Source: Conchocele bisecta
Taxonomy: Eukaryota; Mollusca; Bivalvia; Lucinida; Thyasiridae
Assembly (NCBI GenBank): GCA_029237695.1
Contig: CM055274.1
Location: forward strand, 19,023,505 to 19,087,504
Reading direction: 5' to 3'
DNA length: 64,000 nucleotides
Under the pieces are notes generated by a model. It had not been told where the DNA came from. It worked only from the letters and a program-made list of their open reading frames with translations, and did not search any database. A program made the position numbers and the translations under genes. This document shows positions 1 to 12,091 of the stretch, piece by piece; position 1 is the first letter of the stretch, and every line of letters starts with the position of its first letter.

Positions 1-220
1 ATACGGAAAGTTTAACAAATTTGGTATTTTGAAATATCAACCTAGCCGTGACGTTTATTCTGAATAGAGGCCATTTCTAATTCATGTGGCATGTACTTTA
101 GGCGGATGTACTTTGTATACATTGTGGGAAACTGCTCACCCATAAATGAGGGACACATCAAACAGGGACTATTGGTTTTCCGGTCAGTGTAGAGCTAGAT
201 CTCACCATGCACTACCGAGC

Positions 221-467
221 CTGGGGCCCGTTTCACTAAACTTCGTACGACTAAAATGTTCGTAAGTGTAAAATTATGATAGTCTGTAAATTTCACATTA
301 GCTATGTTTTTTTGTAATCAATTATTGGATTTACATTTATTGAGCATAGGCTGCATATGCAGCCTATGCTCAATAAATGTAAATGCATCAATTGAAATTT
401 CCAGGCTATTCTAAATTTGCACTTACGAATACTTTAGTGGTACGAAGTTTAGTGAAACGGGCCCCAG
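221..467. mobile_element. Family A MITE
   Basis: Ends GGGGCCCGTTTCACTAAAC and its reverse complement; the centre contains GCATAGGCTGCATATGCAGC inside a longer perfect palindrome, TTTACATTTATTGAGC... and its mirror. About 245 bp, no coding capacity. Confidence 0.85.
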
Positions 468-652
468 ATGATCAGCAACTACACGTTCAGTATACAATTA
501 TATCTGAAGAAGGCTACCTATAAAACAATGTAGAGCAACACGAGAGACTGCTTGTTGTGTGATCAAGGGAAACTTTGGTAAAGACGGCAATACGTTCATA
601 TTTGTTATGACGGATCAGATATACTACAAAACGTCAAGTGTAAAATCACATT

Positions 653-934
653 ACAGTGGAACCTCTCTAAACCGGACATCGGTAATCCCAGTCAGTTAAA
701 TTTCTAGCGTAATACAGTGAAGCCCCTCTAAGCCGGACACTCGGGGAAAATATGGATGTTTACCTTAGATGTGTTTCGCTGTTATGTGTATCTGACTACA
801 ATGGCTGTTCATGATTGCAAATCACTAGAGTGTGTCATAATAGTGCTCACATGTCTGATTTATAGTGGAATATCTCTCTCCAAACCGGAGACCCTGGCGA
901 CCTCCCAGGGTGTCCGGTTTGGAGAGGTTCCGCT
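653..934. mobile_element. Family B MITE
   Basis: Starts CAGTGGAACCTCTCTAAACC and ends with the mirror. TA flanks both ends, as for Tc1/mariner-pogo elements. It has an internal second copy of the end sequence (about 719 and 862), a common form of this family. Confidence 0.75.
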
Positions 935-994
935 GTACTGCTTCATGATTGCAGACCACTCAGGGATTCCACGGGGTGCTCATATACCTGATTT

Positions 995-1063
995 ACAGTG
1001 GAACCTATCTAAGCCAGACACCCTGGGGATATATCAGGGTGTCCGGTTTAGAGAGGTTCCTTT
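995..1063. mobile_element. Short family B hairpin
   Basis: CAGTGGAACCTATCTAAGCC faces GTGTCCGGTTTAGAGAGG across about 12 bp, so RNA from it would fold into a near-perfect hairpin. Confidence 0.7.
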
Positions 1064-1116
1064 ACTACAAAGCCATCATTCCGATTTTAGTTCAGCTAAA
1101 ACGTTCACAACGTATT

Positions 1117-1590
1117 AATTAAAGTTGGAATCCCATCTAGTAGGCACAACATGTTCTTTATAGGAACTAAATGAGTGTATAATTGTGTAACTATTTCACC
1201 AATTTTTACTCATTACGATGGTCCGCTGTACAGATAATCTTTAAAATACTAATAGAGACGCGCGTTTGTGTGAGGCTATTTTGATATGAAAATGAGGCAG
1301 GATATTTTTTTCATTATTTATATCTATTAAATGTGTCACCTGAATAAACTATTTTATCGACATATTCCAAAGTCAGATAAGTGCACATCAACAATTAAAT
1401 AAAGAGACTAAGTAGTTGTTTTCGTTAACCTTGTAATAAAACACAGTTATCGCCCATGATATGAAGAGTGGTAATTCCCATTTAATATATAATAATGCCA
1501 ATAACAAATTCCGTAAATTAATATTTATTTTGCCCGAAAAAATGTCTAATCTGAAGAATTTACGAATAAAATAATGTCTCTGTAAATTAC
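1117..1590 (-). mobile_element. Old family G MITE
   Basis: Begins at TTAATTAAAG and carries diverged GTAGGCACAACATGTTCTTT, GTGTCACCTGAATAAA and AATAATGCCAAT blocks shared with better copies. Much more diverged than those at 7530 or 50148. Confidence 0.6.
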
Positions 1591-1599
1591 AACCTTGGA

Positions 1600-3060
1600 T
1601 GTGGGCCTCCAGGTTTAAACAAATAAAAATCATTCCGCGAAGTTACAAATGGCGTCGATGTTAGCTCTTGAGTTACGGAATACTCCCTAGTAAAATCAAA
1701 GTATTGAACTAACTGAAACTGTACCACCAGAAACAAAATGTAGGAAAGTGTGTCTGCCCCACACTGATGATGCCACCATTTGGCAGCCTTTATAACAATC
1801 TTGCTGTGGTGTGAGATGTCCTAAAACAATTTGATCCAACTCTCAGATACATTGTAGCTAGATACACTGGTTGAATAATGGAGGGCCTAACCAGGTGGAA
1901 AATAGGGAACCATAGAAAATGCATCCCATCGCAATGCTTACCTTTAACATCGCTCCCAAACAAAGCAATTTGAAGTTGGTAATACAAGAACGAACTTTAC
2001 ATGAACCACATGTCACCATTTTAAGAAATATGACAGAGCATCAGTGGTACATCAATTATGTAAAGTTTAGTTCACATGGGCTTGTTAGTACATGAGAAAA
2101 CGGTTAAGAATTTGACCCACTTTTGGGATGGCGGTCATCTTTGATTGCATGGCGCCGTCATTTTCATTAAATGTGTAAAGGTTTCATCAAATAATCATAT
2201 CCGTAAAGTGGTTCATGAGATATAGCAATTTGAAGTTGGAAACTGAAGACTGATCTATTTACCTTTCAGTGACCATCTTGGATGTCCCATTTTTTCAAAT
2301 CTGCAATTATTTAAATCAAACGCCACAATTGAAGTTTTGTGACTTTTGGATGTGGTTTAGATGTTTTAAACTTTATTGGAAAAACGCAATGAGAGTGAAT
2401 TGACCAAAATGAGGACGGATTGACTTGAGAGCGAATTGACATGAGACATGATAATGAATTGACCAGATACCGGCAAATATGTAATAGCTAAAAATAGATA
2501 ATTAAAATGGCGATACCTAAAAATAGTAACACACATTGGAAGCTGACATAACTGTGTCTGACGATATAGTAATCACACTCACCTCCTTTGGGTCGATTTC
2601 CCCGGGACGCCGGAGTATTTGTGGGTTCATGTCCCCTCGCCTCCTGCTTTAGCGGGCACGGTCAAGGTCACCGTTACTATATATAGTAGCCATTCACAAT
2701 CGTGTGTATATCACTGTTCCACTGTTTCCAACATGACGTCATTATCACATGGTGAGATATTAATTTTGTTTAATCTCCAGAACAGGTAATTCCAATTTTG
2801 TTCTTCAATATCAAGGTCACTTTTCACTATAATTTATCATTTATGCAAGGATTTTAAGTCTCTTTTAAGTCTCTCTATGTCTCTGAGTATGTGACTGATC
2901 GTGTCTGACTAAAAATCGACTTGTTAAGTTTGTGACCAAAGTCGACCCAAATCAGCATGCGGATTGCCACAACCGAGGTCTACATGGATATTTTAACAAG
3001 TTTTGCTCTTGGTCAAATATAATAAATAAATCGATCGAAATGTTCTATTATGTAACCGTG
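1600..3060. other. No recognisable gene
   Basis: AT-rich, with only short open frames and no splice-supported exon. A weak direct-repeat texture is present around 1990-2330 (three phrases on tgaagttgg and ccatctt), but no element ends were identified. Confidence 0.5.
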
Positions 3061-3290
3061 GCATAGCGTATAATGTAGACCCTCATCAGACTGCGCGGAT
3101 GCGCAGGCTGATCTGGGGCTACATTGCTCGCCAAATCAAGAAGTTCATTTTAGTCATGGACCACAATGCCAATGTAGACCTCGGTTGTGGCAATGCGCAT
3201 GATGATAAGGGGAAAATGGAATTTACGACAATTTTCCGCATATTTGGAAAATTGTCGTAAATTCCATTTTCCTCTTATATCATATGCCCG
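2955..3290. repeat. Inverted-repeat element with inner palindrome
   Basis: ATTGCCACAACCGAGGTCTA at about 2963 is mirrored at about 3174-3197. Inside is a family P-type core (ATCAGACTGCGCGGATGCGC), and just outside is a second hairpin at 3210-3278 (GGAAAATGGAATTTACGACA and its mirror). Confidence 0.6.
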
Positions 3291-3671
3291 ACACTGTATT
3301 CACACAATAATAGAATCTTCGAATTTTACCGATATAGTTTTGTAATTCAATATTTCAATTATAATTCCCGTATATGACGTTCTAAGTTGACATCATACAA
3401 ACGCACAAAGAAAAACATGAGCAATTGAACTCCAGCACTGATTTTTAATTTCTGTTTACAATGTATAAATCGTAATATTATAATTCGCAAAAACCCGTAT
3501 CTGAGATTATTTTAAAATATTCAAGCAAATAAATGACTGAAAGTTGACAAACATTTTAGAAATATTTGTCTGTTTCGAAGTACAGATACACATGATGTGA
3601 ACATATACTTTTCGGTAAAAATCCAGACTGATTCAAGTCACGAAGTATCCTTTCATCCTTTTATGTAAGAT

Positions 3672-3760
3672 TCAACACGTATTAGTAATTCATAATGCTT
3701 TCCAATTGCAATTGCAATTGCAATTGGAAAGCATTATGGATTACTAATACGTGTATCACA
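3672..3760. repeat. Long perfect-type palindrome
   Basis: ACACGTATTAGTAATTCATA is mirrored around a CAATTGCAATTGCAATTG centre; one mismatch (attcat against ggatta). Confidence 0.8.
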
Positions 3761-4278
3761 TCAAGCATGTATCGTTGAATGCCTTCTAGTCCGGTTTGCA
3801 TGGCGTACGTTAATGCCGCAGATAGACAGATAGAAGTAGTATGCTAGACACTCCCATCGTATTGAGCAATATGGTCATGGTCTTAAATGGATTATACACG
3901 AAAAATCGTGCTTCCTGGGTTTCTGATACAAATGTAGACACTGTTCAGCTGCTACATTGCTGTAATGGTATTCGTATACATGTAACTCGTTCGTTTATGT
4001 GCATCAACAACATTTCATTAGTTAAATGACGAGTATTGTATACTCTAGACAGTCAGATTGCACGTTTGCTCAGATCTGGAGCTACGCTGGTAGGAAGGGT
4101 AATAAGCCGTGTTTTGTGATGACTGACTACAATTACATTACTGTACTATACCCTCGTTTAGGAACTGCACAAATATAATATGCCGTACAGGGGGTCTGAA
4201 CGGTACTTCGTCGTCCATCAAATATAGATCTCATCGTAAACCCAGTACTACACAATACTGATACTAATATAACCGCAT

Positions 4279-5034
4279 TTAAAGGTACATGCCCACCCAG
4301 TAGGCACACAATATTCTTTATATCAGTGCCATCATCTGAGACATTTTCTGGCAAAATAAACATTCATTCACCATTACCCCACGTATTGATTGGAATTATT
4401 ATGCATTTCATATCAGACGTATATTTCCACACTGATATTGGGGGGCGATAGCCGTGTTTCCTTAAAATGTTATCGAACATTACTATTTATTCTCTGTATT
4501 TATTTTTGGATGTGCAATGATCATACTTTATAATATGTCGAAACTATTATTTTTACAGGTGACGCATTTAATTAGTATAAATAATTAAAAAGTATCATTT
4601 GCATACGAAAATAGCCTGATACAACCGCGAGTCACTACCATTAAAATACAAATTACTAAATGATTATATCTGTATAGCGGGCACTCGTAATTTTTAGAAC
4701 TGGTGGAATAGTGACACAATGATTATCAAGGTGTATGATCACGTTGTACTAACAACAACAACAACAAGTACTGAAACTTCCAGAATCCATCCGATTGAAA
4801 GTAAGTATTCTTTTATATTGTCCTTATTACGTAACGGATTTTGATGAAATATGGTGCATCAAACGCGCCTTGTTAAGCTGCATTTGGTGGTCTCTGTCTC
4901 TGTAATATCAAATAATACTTACTTTGGAGTGGGCGATGTTGTTGTTGTTGTTGTAACCACGTGATCATGCACCTTGATTATACACTTATTTAATAAAGAA
5001 CAGTTTGTGCCTACTGAGTGGACATATACCTTAA
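4279..5034 (+). mobile_element. Family G MITE split by a family H insertion
   Basis: TTAA at 4279-4282 and 5031-5034 flank AGGTACATGCCCACCCAGTA and its mirrored end. TTAA targets are typical of piggyBac and Kolobok transposons. Removing the family H insert (4727-4976) restores a contiguous copy of about 500 bp. Confidence 0.8.
4727..4976 (+). mobile_element. Family H MITE with 5-bp target duplication
   Basis: CAAGGTGTATGATCACG to its mirror GATCATGCACCTTG, flanked by ATTAT on both sides. (CAA)n follows the left end and (TTG)n precedes the right end. Inserted into a family G element. Confidence 0.85.
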
Positions 5035-5244
5035 CAACATAAATATGAAAACAGCATGCTAGCTGTGGGCAAGGTGTAGAATTAATAAATCAATATAATA
5101 TAATTATCAAGTCATGTCCGCCCGCCATTAAAGTGCATATTATGCGTGAGTGGACACGACTTGAAGCAAGCGGTCAGTGGAATAAGCGGTCTAACTCCAT
5201 GGAGGAATTAGACCATTATTTTCACAGACCCGTTCAATTGTTAG

Positions 5245-5458
5245 TGGTAAAGCCTCTCTAAACCGGACAACCTGGTTCCCAGGGAGTCCGGCTTAGATAG
5301 GTTTCACTGTAAATCAGGTATTTGATCATTCTGAGCCATAGCTGTGTACTATGCGATCACGAACAGACATTATCACCTGATACAAATGACCAAGAAACTC
5401 ATCAAAAATAGGATCAAATGTGTTTACTTGGTGTCCGGTTTAGAGAGGTTCCACTGTA
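5245..5458. mobile_element. Family B MITE
   Basis: Left part GCCTCTCTAAACCGGACAAC with its mirror at 5284-5309, and a further right end GTTTAGAGAGGTTCCACTG at 5458. Confidence 0.65.
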
Positions 5459-5747
5459 TTGGTTTGTGCGCCGGTGAAATTTATAAAAGCTAAAGGTTAA
5501 CTGTTTATTTATTTGCCGTTTTGACCATCGGTTATGTAAAGATATTTCAAGCGCGGTACTTATTCACATGTATCAAGATTTACCAAGAATTTGATATGTT
5601 TTCTTTTTCTGAATGAAAGTATGTTGTGTTACAACTTATTTGAACCACTTGACGAGACGTTTCCCCACGAGAAACACTTGTATATTCGGTATGAAATGGG
5701 TTAGAAGATATAATTCATCCGTCGTACGCACAGGTGTTTGAATAGTG

Positions 5748-6040
5748 GTCTGAATGTTGGTGTCATATGGGTATTTTGGTGGATTTCGGGTCGATTTGGG
5801 TGGATTTCGTTGGTTTTGGGTAATTTACGTAGTTTTGTGCAAACCACTAATGCTCAATCATTACACACGACAGAAATCTTCAATTATCTACACATTCACC
5901 GTTCCGAACTTTCGAGCCCGTTTCTTACTGTCAAACAAAAATTCGTACGTATACGTGTAACTTGCGGGAGGTTGTGTAAATTGTATGTTGGTAACAATGC
6001 ACCCAAACCACTAGAGATACCGGAATAAGCCACAAAACAC
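5748..6040 (+). repeat. Dispersed repeat, family S, copy 1
   Basis: Aligns along its length with 24310-24600 (shared TGTTGGTGTCATATGGGTAT, CACACGACAGAAATCT, GCACCCAAACCAC). A 96-residue open frame here is broken by indels in the other copy, so it is not treated as coding. Confidence 0.7.
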
Positions 6041-6319
6041 CGAAATATGAACCGTTCTTCAAGAACCTGTGATCATATATACATCAGACTCGATCTAGAC
6101 TGTTCGGATGTGCATGTTACACTGTTAACTTTGTCCCATGGCACGTGTCGTCATGGTTGATAACCAAGCTCTGTGAATCTTGATTAAAATCCACGTTAGG
6201 CCGGATAGTAATATTGTTTGCTTCCCATTTGGCGACCACAAGAGTAAACATTTTAAAAAGAGTAATATCTCTAAGTTACAGGTTTCATCACTTATTTAAC
6301 CCTTACTACCCGAAATCCT

Positions 6320-6535
6320 GCTATATCGGTTTATGCAAAAAGTGCATATCCAGATGAGCCGGCTCGTAACGAGCCGTCTCATCAGGATCTGCGCTTTTTG
6401 AAAGTAATTTTAATATTTTTGAGAACAAAAACACCCACTTTTCATAAATGGACGAATCTGAAAATCATTTTGAGACCATTGGATTGGTCGGAACATTAGC
6501 ATATCACAGTCCATTCCAGTTCCTTAGGGTTGAAA
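6320..6535. mobile_element. Family J MITE
   Basis: Core GAGCCGGCTCGTAACGAGCC with mirrored AGATCCTGATGAGACGG flanks and a shared tail ending near the TTAGGGTTGAAAGTGTTAA motif. Confidence 0.7.
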
Positions 6536-6879
6536 GTGTTAATACATAATTGTTAACGTAAACCTTAAACCCTACCGGTTTCGTTAGACTCTTCAGGGGT
6601 ATTAAGTAAATATATTCTTTGATTTTATATAGTTTTGTTTGATTCTGCATAATGCGATCATTCGACAAACAGCAAGAGAACAAAATACATGTTAATGTAA
6701 TTACTCCTACTTTTTAAAGTGTGTATTAATGACACATATTGAACTTGGCCAAAACCAAATATGTCCAAATTTCACATTGACATGATCCGGCACTTGTAAA
6801 TACAATTCTTAACTCTTTTTTTGCATGTTAGCGGTGAAAATAACATCCAACAAGTTACAAGTGTGCTTCTTATTTCACT

Positions 6880-6957
6880 CTCTAAATATGTCTTGGAATT
6901 TCATTAGAATTGCGTCCTCTGGACGCAATTCTAATGAAATTCCAAGACATATTCATA
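6880..6957. repeat. Perfect-type palindrome (family V)
   Basis: ATATGTCTTGGAATTTCATT faces its mirror with a CCTCTGGACG loop. A diverged second copy lies at 52083-52150. Confidence 0.75.
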
Positions 6958-7121
6958 ATATCGATAGCGAGAAATAAAAGAAAATATAATGAATTGTCAT
7001 CTGCTATATTTGAAATATGTATATCCCACAAATTTCCCAGCATGCAAAGAGTTAATATGCTCATAAAATACTTTGTATGGAGATATTTTTATGATTTTGT
7101 TGTAGGAGAAGAAATACATAA

Positions 7122-7330
7122 CAGTCGAACCCCTCTAAACCGGACACAAATACAAATTAGTCCAACTGAATTGTAATCAGGTTCATTGTCATTTATCTCC
7201 GTGATATGTCTGTTCGTGATCGCAAAGCACCCATGCATGTCTTGGAGTAGTTATCTGTCTACAATGGAACCGCTCTAAACCGGACACCCTGGGGAGCTCC
7301 CAGGGTGTCCGGTTTAGAGCGGTTCCATTG
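7122..7330. mobile_element. Family B MITE
   Basis: Left end CAGTCGAACCCCTCTAAACC at 7122, internal second start at 7262 and a 31-bp-arm hairpin to 7330. Confidence 0.75.
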
Positions 7331-7532
7331 TATTCAATATTTACGTTGGTCTTACAGACGCAATACCTTTTTATCGTTTCGTCTCGTGTTGCATTGGTCC
7401 ACATATTTATCTACATACATCTATTGTGTAAGACAATACGCTGTGATCAGATTAATTGCGTTAAATGGTCATATGCATATGTATTATTGTTGTTATTATG
7501 TATTCGTACAAACCAATGACTATCCATTAAAG

Positions 7533-8039
7533 GTACATGTCCACTCAGTAGGCACACACTGTTCTTTATAGGAATTAAATAAGTGTGTAATTGTGTCACT
7601 ATTCCACCAGTTCTAAAAATTACGAGTGCCCGCTATACAGATATAATCATTTAGTAATATTTATTTTACTGATAGTGACGCGCGGTGGTATATGGCTATT
7701 TTCATATGCAAATGAGGCATGATATTCTTTAATTATTTATACTAATTAAATGTGTCACTTGAAAAAATAATGTTTTCGACAGATTATAAAGTATGATCAT
7801 TGCACATCAAAAATTAAATACAGAAAATAAATAGTAATGTCCGTTAACATTTTAAGGAAACACGGTTATCGCCCCTGATACCAGTGTGTAAATTTAAGTC
7901 TGATATAAAATGTATAATAATGCCAATCAATACGTGGAGTAATGGTGAATGCATGTTTACTTTGCTAGAAAATGTCCCAGATGATGTCTCTGATATAAAG
8001 AATATGTTGTGCCTACTGAGTGGGCATGTACCTTTAATA
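7533..8039 (-). mobile_element. Family G MITE
   Basis: TTAA-flanked AGGTACATGTCCACTCAGTA to GGGCATGTACCT; the full set of internal blocks is present. No frame of useful length. Confidence 0.8.
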
Positions 8040-8087
8040 TAAAAGGGGGCTTGTGATTGTTGTCGTTTTATAAACTTAGCATAGCTA

Positions 8088-8187
8088 CAGTGGGGTCAGC
8101 GTGTAAGTGCACACACGAACGAACACAACAGGTTGGTTCCAACATGTCGTGTTCGTTCGTGTGTGAACTTACACACTGACCCCACTG
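8088..8187. mobile_element. Family D MITE
   Basis: CAGTGGGGTCAGCGTGTAAG and its mirror, TA on both sides. 100 bp, almost entirely two inverted arms. The CAGTG ends with TA targets fit Tc1/mariner. Confidence 0.85.
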
Positions 8188-8532
8188 TATACGTATACAA
8201 ACTCATTTTTTTTTATCCGAAATCAAGACCGAAACAGTTGGCAAGACAAACGTCATTGTTACAAAGACTATATAAAATAGCAAACCGCACAGTGCTCTGC
8301 ACATATTGATCTTGAAATATGTATTTTGTAAAAGCTATGGTTTCCATGTAACATATCATATGATGGCTGTTCACAAAGTAAAGCAGACTCGGTTATCGCC
8401 GCTTCTCTATTAACGGAATTATTTTGACATTTCATAGTCGATCCAATTATACTACAAGTCGCCAGACAAACGTGACTATATATGGATGCGAACTGATTCC
8501 GTTTTTGATTAGGCAACTGTTGTACACATGGT

Positions 8533-9013
8533 ATATGTGGCTGTGACTGGAGAAATTGGGCTTATGGGTGACCAGTGTAGATCCAGATCAGCCTGTGCAT
8601 CCGCACAGTCTGATCAGGATCTGCATTGTACGCAATTCCACCAATGGATCACCCGTTAAGCTTGTAAGAAGCAGTATATATCATTATCAGGGTACAGGAG
8701 TGTGATATTTGATCAGGAGCTACACTGGTCACAACTCACATGAGATCGATGTATCCAGTCACGGGCACATTTGTGGACGTGACTGGATAAATGGGGCTAG
8801 TGGGTTTTGCGACCAGTGTAAATCCAGATCAGTCTGTGCATCCGCACAGTCTGATCAGGATCTGCATTGTACGCCATTCCACCAATGAAACACCAGTTAT
8901 GCTTCTAACAAGCCTGTCAATCTATTTCAAGGTACACGAGTGTGCTATTTGATCTGGAGCTACACTGGTCATAAATCAAATAAGCCCCATTTCTACAGTC
9001 GCAGCCACATTTG
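8533..9013. mobile_element. Two family I MITEs in tandem
   Basis: Copies at about 8533-8760 and 8766-9013. Each starts with TGTGGCTGTGACTGGAGAAA or a variant, contains ATCCGCACAGTCTGATCAGG and a GATCTGCATTGTACGCC block. The left copy's right end is truncated at the join. Confidence 0.75.
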
Positions 9014-9078
9014 AGAAAACGTACCGTACGACGTTACAGCCCGGGTTACAGTCGGGTTAGGACCCAATCCTAATAAAC

Positions 9079-9155
9079 TTGGAAAAGTCGCGGGAATACT
9101 GGACGAAGGCCGGAAGGCCTCGTCCAGTATTCCCGCGACTTTTCCAAGTTTATGC
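9079..9155. mobile_element. Fragment of family F (hairpin only)
   Basis: AAACTTGGAAAAGTCGCGGG and its mirror about GGACGAAGGCCGGAAGGCC; the outer ends and tail are missing. Confidence 0.75.
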
Positions 9156-9437
9156 CGACGGCAGTACAGCTCATTCAATGAGTGAATTGCGAAAGCGTAC
9201 GCACTGATCAGAGTGCGCGGATGTGCAGACTTTCTGGTGCTATGTGTGTCACAAGCGTCATACGGTTACATTTGTCAACTGGTTTATACCATGGCAATGT
9301 ATATACTTAGCAATATCTACTACCAGTGTCCATGGGTATTACATTGTAACTCGTAGGGAGTAGTAATTACTACTTAGGGTGTTAGTTAGCTTAAGCATAT
9401 ACAATTAAATTATAATTTACATAAATTTTGAGCATAC

Positions 9438-9438
<1 letters not shown>

Positions 9439-9493
<55 letters not shown>

Positions 9494-9500
9494 TTCGTTC
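9439..9500. repeat. (CGTG)n microsatellite
   Basis: About 14 uninterrupted GCGT units ending in CGTTCGTTCG. Confidence 0.9.
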
Positions 9501-9507
9501 GTGTGTG

Positions 9508-9785
9508 TTCACATATTGGAGTTTTAAGGAATTAAATGCGAGGGAGCGCTAGCGACCGCATCATTTAGTTCCGGAAAATTCCAATATGTGAACAATAACA
9601 CACTTATAGTTCAACCAAGTCTACAATGCAAATCCCATCCGAGTACTGATTTTCCATTTCATGTCGAACAGTTAATCATTAAAGCTGGTAATGTATAATA
9701 TATTGTGGTCAAAAGTTGCAATGTGTGAAATAAGTGGAGCACAATACTGTCCAGTGATTGGCTTAGAAAGTATGGTGAACTATAA
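9508..9785 (+). repeat. Family N inverted-repeat element
   Basis: TTCACATATTGGAGTTTTAA faces AAATTCCAATATGTGAAC around GCGAGGGAGCGCTAGCGACC; the rest of the unit matches 38585-38880 in reverse orientation. Confidence 0.65.
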
Positions 9786-9808
9786 ATCTAGATACATGTA
9801 TTTGTTAT

Positions 9809-10246
9809 TATAGGAATGAATGGCCTTTTTGTGGAATTTATCGGGGTATAAACTTGGAAAAGTCGCGGGAATACTGGACGAAGCGATAAAAAATTACAAT
9901 TTTCGAAAATAAAAAGAAAAGAAAAAAGATTTTTCTTTTTTTTATTTTTTTCTCGAAAATTGTAATTTTTTAAGGCCTCGTCCAATATTCCCGCGTCTTT
10001 TCCAAGTTTGTATCCCCGATAAATTCCACAAAAAGGCCATTAATTCCTTATAATTCCAGCATTTGAAATAAATTCATCAAGAAAATGTGTTTATTTTCCG
10101 TTTTCTTAAGAATTATTTTAACTGCGCCTCACGGTTACGGAAAGTAGTTCGGCGTGGGAGTTTACTGGGATATAAATTTTGGACAGAGACTTGATACGGG
10201 CCAATCAAATGTTAGGGAATTGTGTAAATAGTTTTGTGCTGGAATT
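9809..10246 (+). mobile_element. Family F MITE with altered loop
   Basis: GGAATGAATGGCCTTTTTGT start, long hairpin, then the unique tail ending GTGCTGGAATTAT. The usual GAAGGCCGGAAGGCC loop is replaced by an AAAAATTACAATTTTCGAAA hairpin with a poly-purine centre. Confidence 0.8.
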
Positions 10247-10249
10247 ATT

Positions 10250-10640
10250 GTACACACAAGGTCGCGACCTTCAATAAATATATCTTGGATTCGTTACCAC
10301 TTTAAGTTTATTTATTATTTATATGAAACTAGTGACAGTAACGGAAACGTCTTTCTAAATGTGGTATAGTATGTTCATTTCACAATAACAAAATATTGGA
10401 ATTAGCTAAAAATTGTCCATTATAATACTGACAAATAACTAGCGAAGCAACCGTTAGTTATTCCGGAAATCATGGTTGCTAATCTAATTTTCTTATATTA
10501 TGTATATTACTTAACTAAGTTTTCTAATGGAAAATTATTTCTAAATGTGTATTCATTTCACAACAAAATATTTTTGTCTCATAAATTGTCTGGTACGTGC
10601 ATAGAGGAATTACATAACCACAACTAATGAGCATAATGCA
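10250..10640. other. No recognisable gene
   Basis: AT-rich, only short open frames; phrases such as TTTCTAAATGTG and CATTTCACAACAAAATA recur twice (about 10350 and 10540), suggesting an old duplication. Confidence 0.4.
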
Positions 10641-11512
10641 TATATATATTTTGTTTATTAAAGTCTCATCAATGTACACACATAAGATAATACAATATAT
10701 ATACAGTAAAATAGTACATCGCCATTCTATAAGAATTATAAGAGACTACACTCACTAGAAAACATGTGTTTTGCCACATAAAAAAATGAATGTGAATACA
10801 TGGGTAATATGTACATACAGTTATCTAACGTGTTCGTGACACCAGCATCTCATACATGCTATAACGCACATGCACACACTAAATGTAACCTACTGCGTGT
10901 ACCATGACTATGACGTACCCGTACACTAAAACACATGATAAACATAGACACAATCATTCATGAATATAGTACAATATCTACACTATAAGACATGGTTAAG
11001 TTAATAAGACCTAACGTACGGTATACTGATCATCTACAAAGAAAACCACACCTTCTTTTTAAAATATTGAAACAAGTTTTGGCACATTCTTTCATGATAT
11101 CACCATTAGAAAATAAGATGACAAACTTATCGATATCACACAAGTTCAAGAAATCCGGAACAGTGTTGCAAGCTTTATCGAACAATACAGTTCTAAGATC
11201 ACTGTACAAATCACATTCTAAAAGCACATACTTTTCCGTTTTCACAGTATTAGCATTGCAAAATATACATAGCCTTTCATCCAGGGCAATATGTTCGTAT
11301 TGTCCGGTTTCCAGTCTAATGGGAGCAACCCCACAGCGAAACTTGGCAAAAGCTGATCTGTGCTTAAATGGAATCAAGAGCTTGCAATATGCTTCTGTTT
11401 CGAAGTTATTTTTGAACTTACAATAAGACCTGAGTTTATTACCCCCTTGACCCCGTATGCTGCTATTACTGTTAATACGGTCGCAGAGGGCGCGATCTGC
11501 CATATCGAGCAA
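10640..11512 (-). pseudogene. 3' end of a LINE (C-terminal reverse transcriptase protein fragment)
   Basis: A 160-residue minus-strand frame (11512-11030) contains LRSYCKFKNNFETEAYCKLL, FAKFRCGVAPIRLETGQYE, RLCIFCNANTV and LLECDLYSDLR. This HR-x-A-x-x-K-x-R-x-G, ETG-x-Y and C-x2-C...C pattern is the C-terminal tail of ORF2 in several invertebrate LINE clades. The 3' untranslated part runs down to about 10640. The catalytic domain is absent, so it is 5'-truncated and dead. Confidence 0.7.
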
Positions 11513-11689
11513 TAATTATGTTGTCATTCTATGTCATAACCTCACTGTATACCTGTATGAGCAACTGCTATAGACCCATACTATTGCTACGCTATCAAAC
11601 ATACCATTTTATCAGTACAATCTCTTCAATGTTACCTGAACTTATATTGCAGGGGCTCAATCGCCAACAGCGTAGTTCAGTGGCTCAGT

Positions 11690-11752
11690 CGCCAACAGCG
11701 TAGCCCCAGATCAGACTGCGCATGCGCGCAGGCTGATCTGGAGCTACGCTGT
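11690..11752. repeat. Family P palindrome
   Basis: AACAGCGTAGCCCCAGATCA faces its mirror around GACTGCGCATGCGCGCAGG. Confidence 0.7.
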
Positions 11753-12091
11753 TCGGAGATGTTATACTAGCCCAGTTTGCCATTTAGTTTCCCAGTGAAT
11801 TAATCCCAGCTACAGAGTGCCACAACATTTCAAGGCGAATCGACCCGTTTTGTAATCAATTTCGCAATTTTCCGCACAATACGCATTGCCACGCAATTAT
11901 TTCAAACAACCGTGACAGAAATCGACGTCATTGAAACCATTTCATTGAATTGTAACCATATTACAAACAATAATAATATAGTATAGTAATTGGAGTGATT
12001 TAAATAATTATGAATATTTAAAGTTCCCGTGTCAGATGGTTTCTGAGATTTTAAATGTACGGCACCATGCATTTTATGTCCATATTAATTA

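Noticed and set aside
5738..6028. 96-residue frame that looked protein-like
   Set aside because: The second copy of this repeat at 24310 has frame-breaking indels.
11518..11703. Small frame next to the LINE tail
   Set aside because: It overlaps short direct repeats (CGCCAACAGCGTAG twice) and shows no protein similarity that I recognise.
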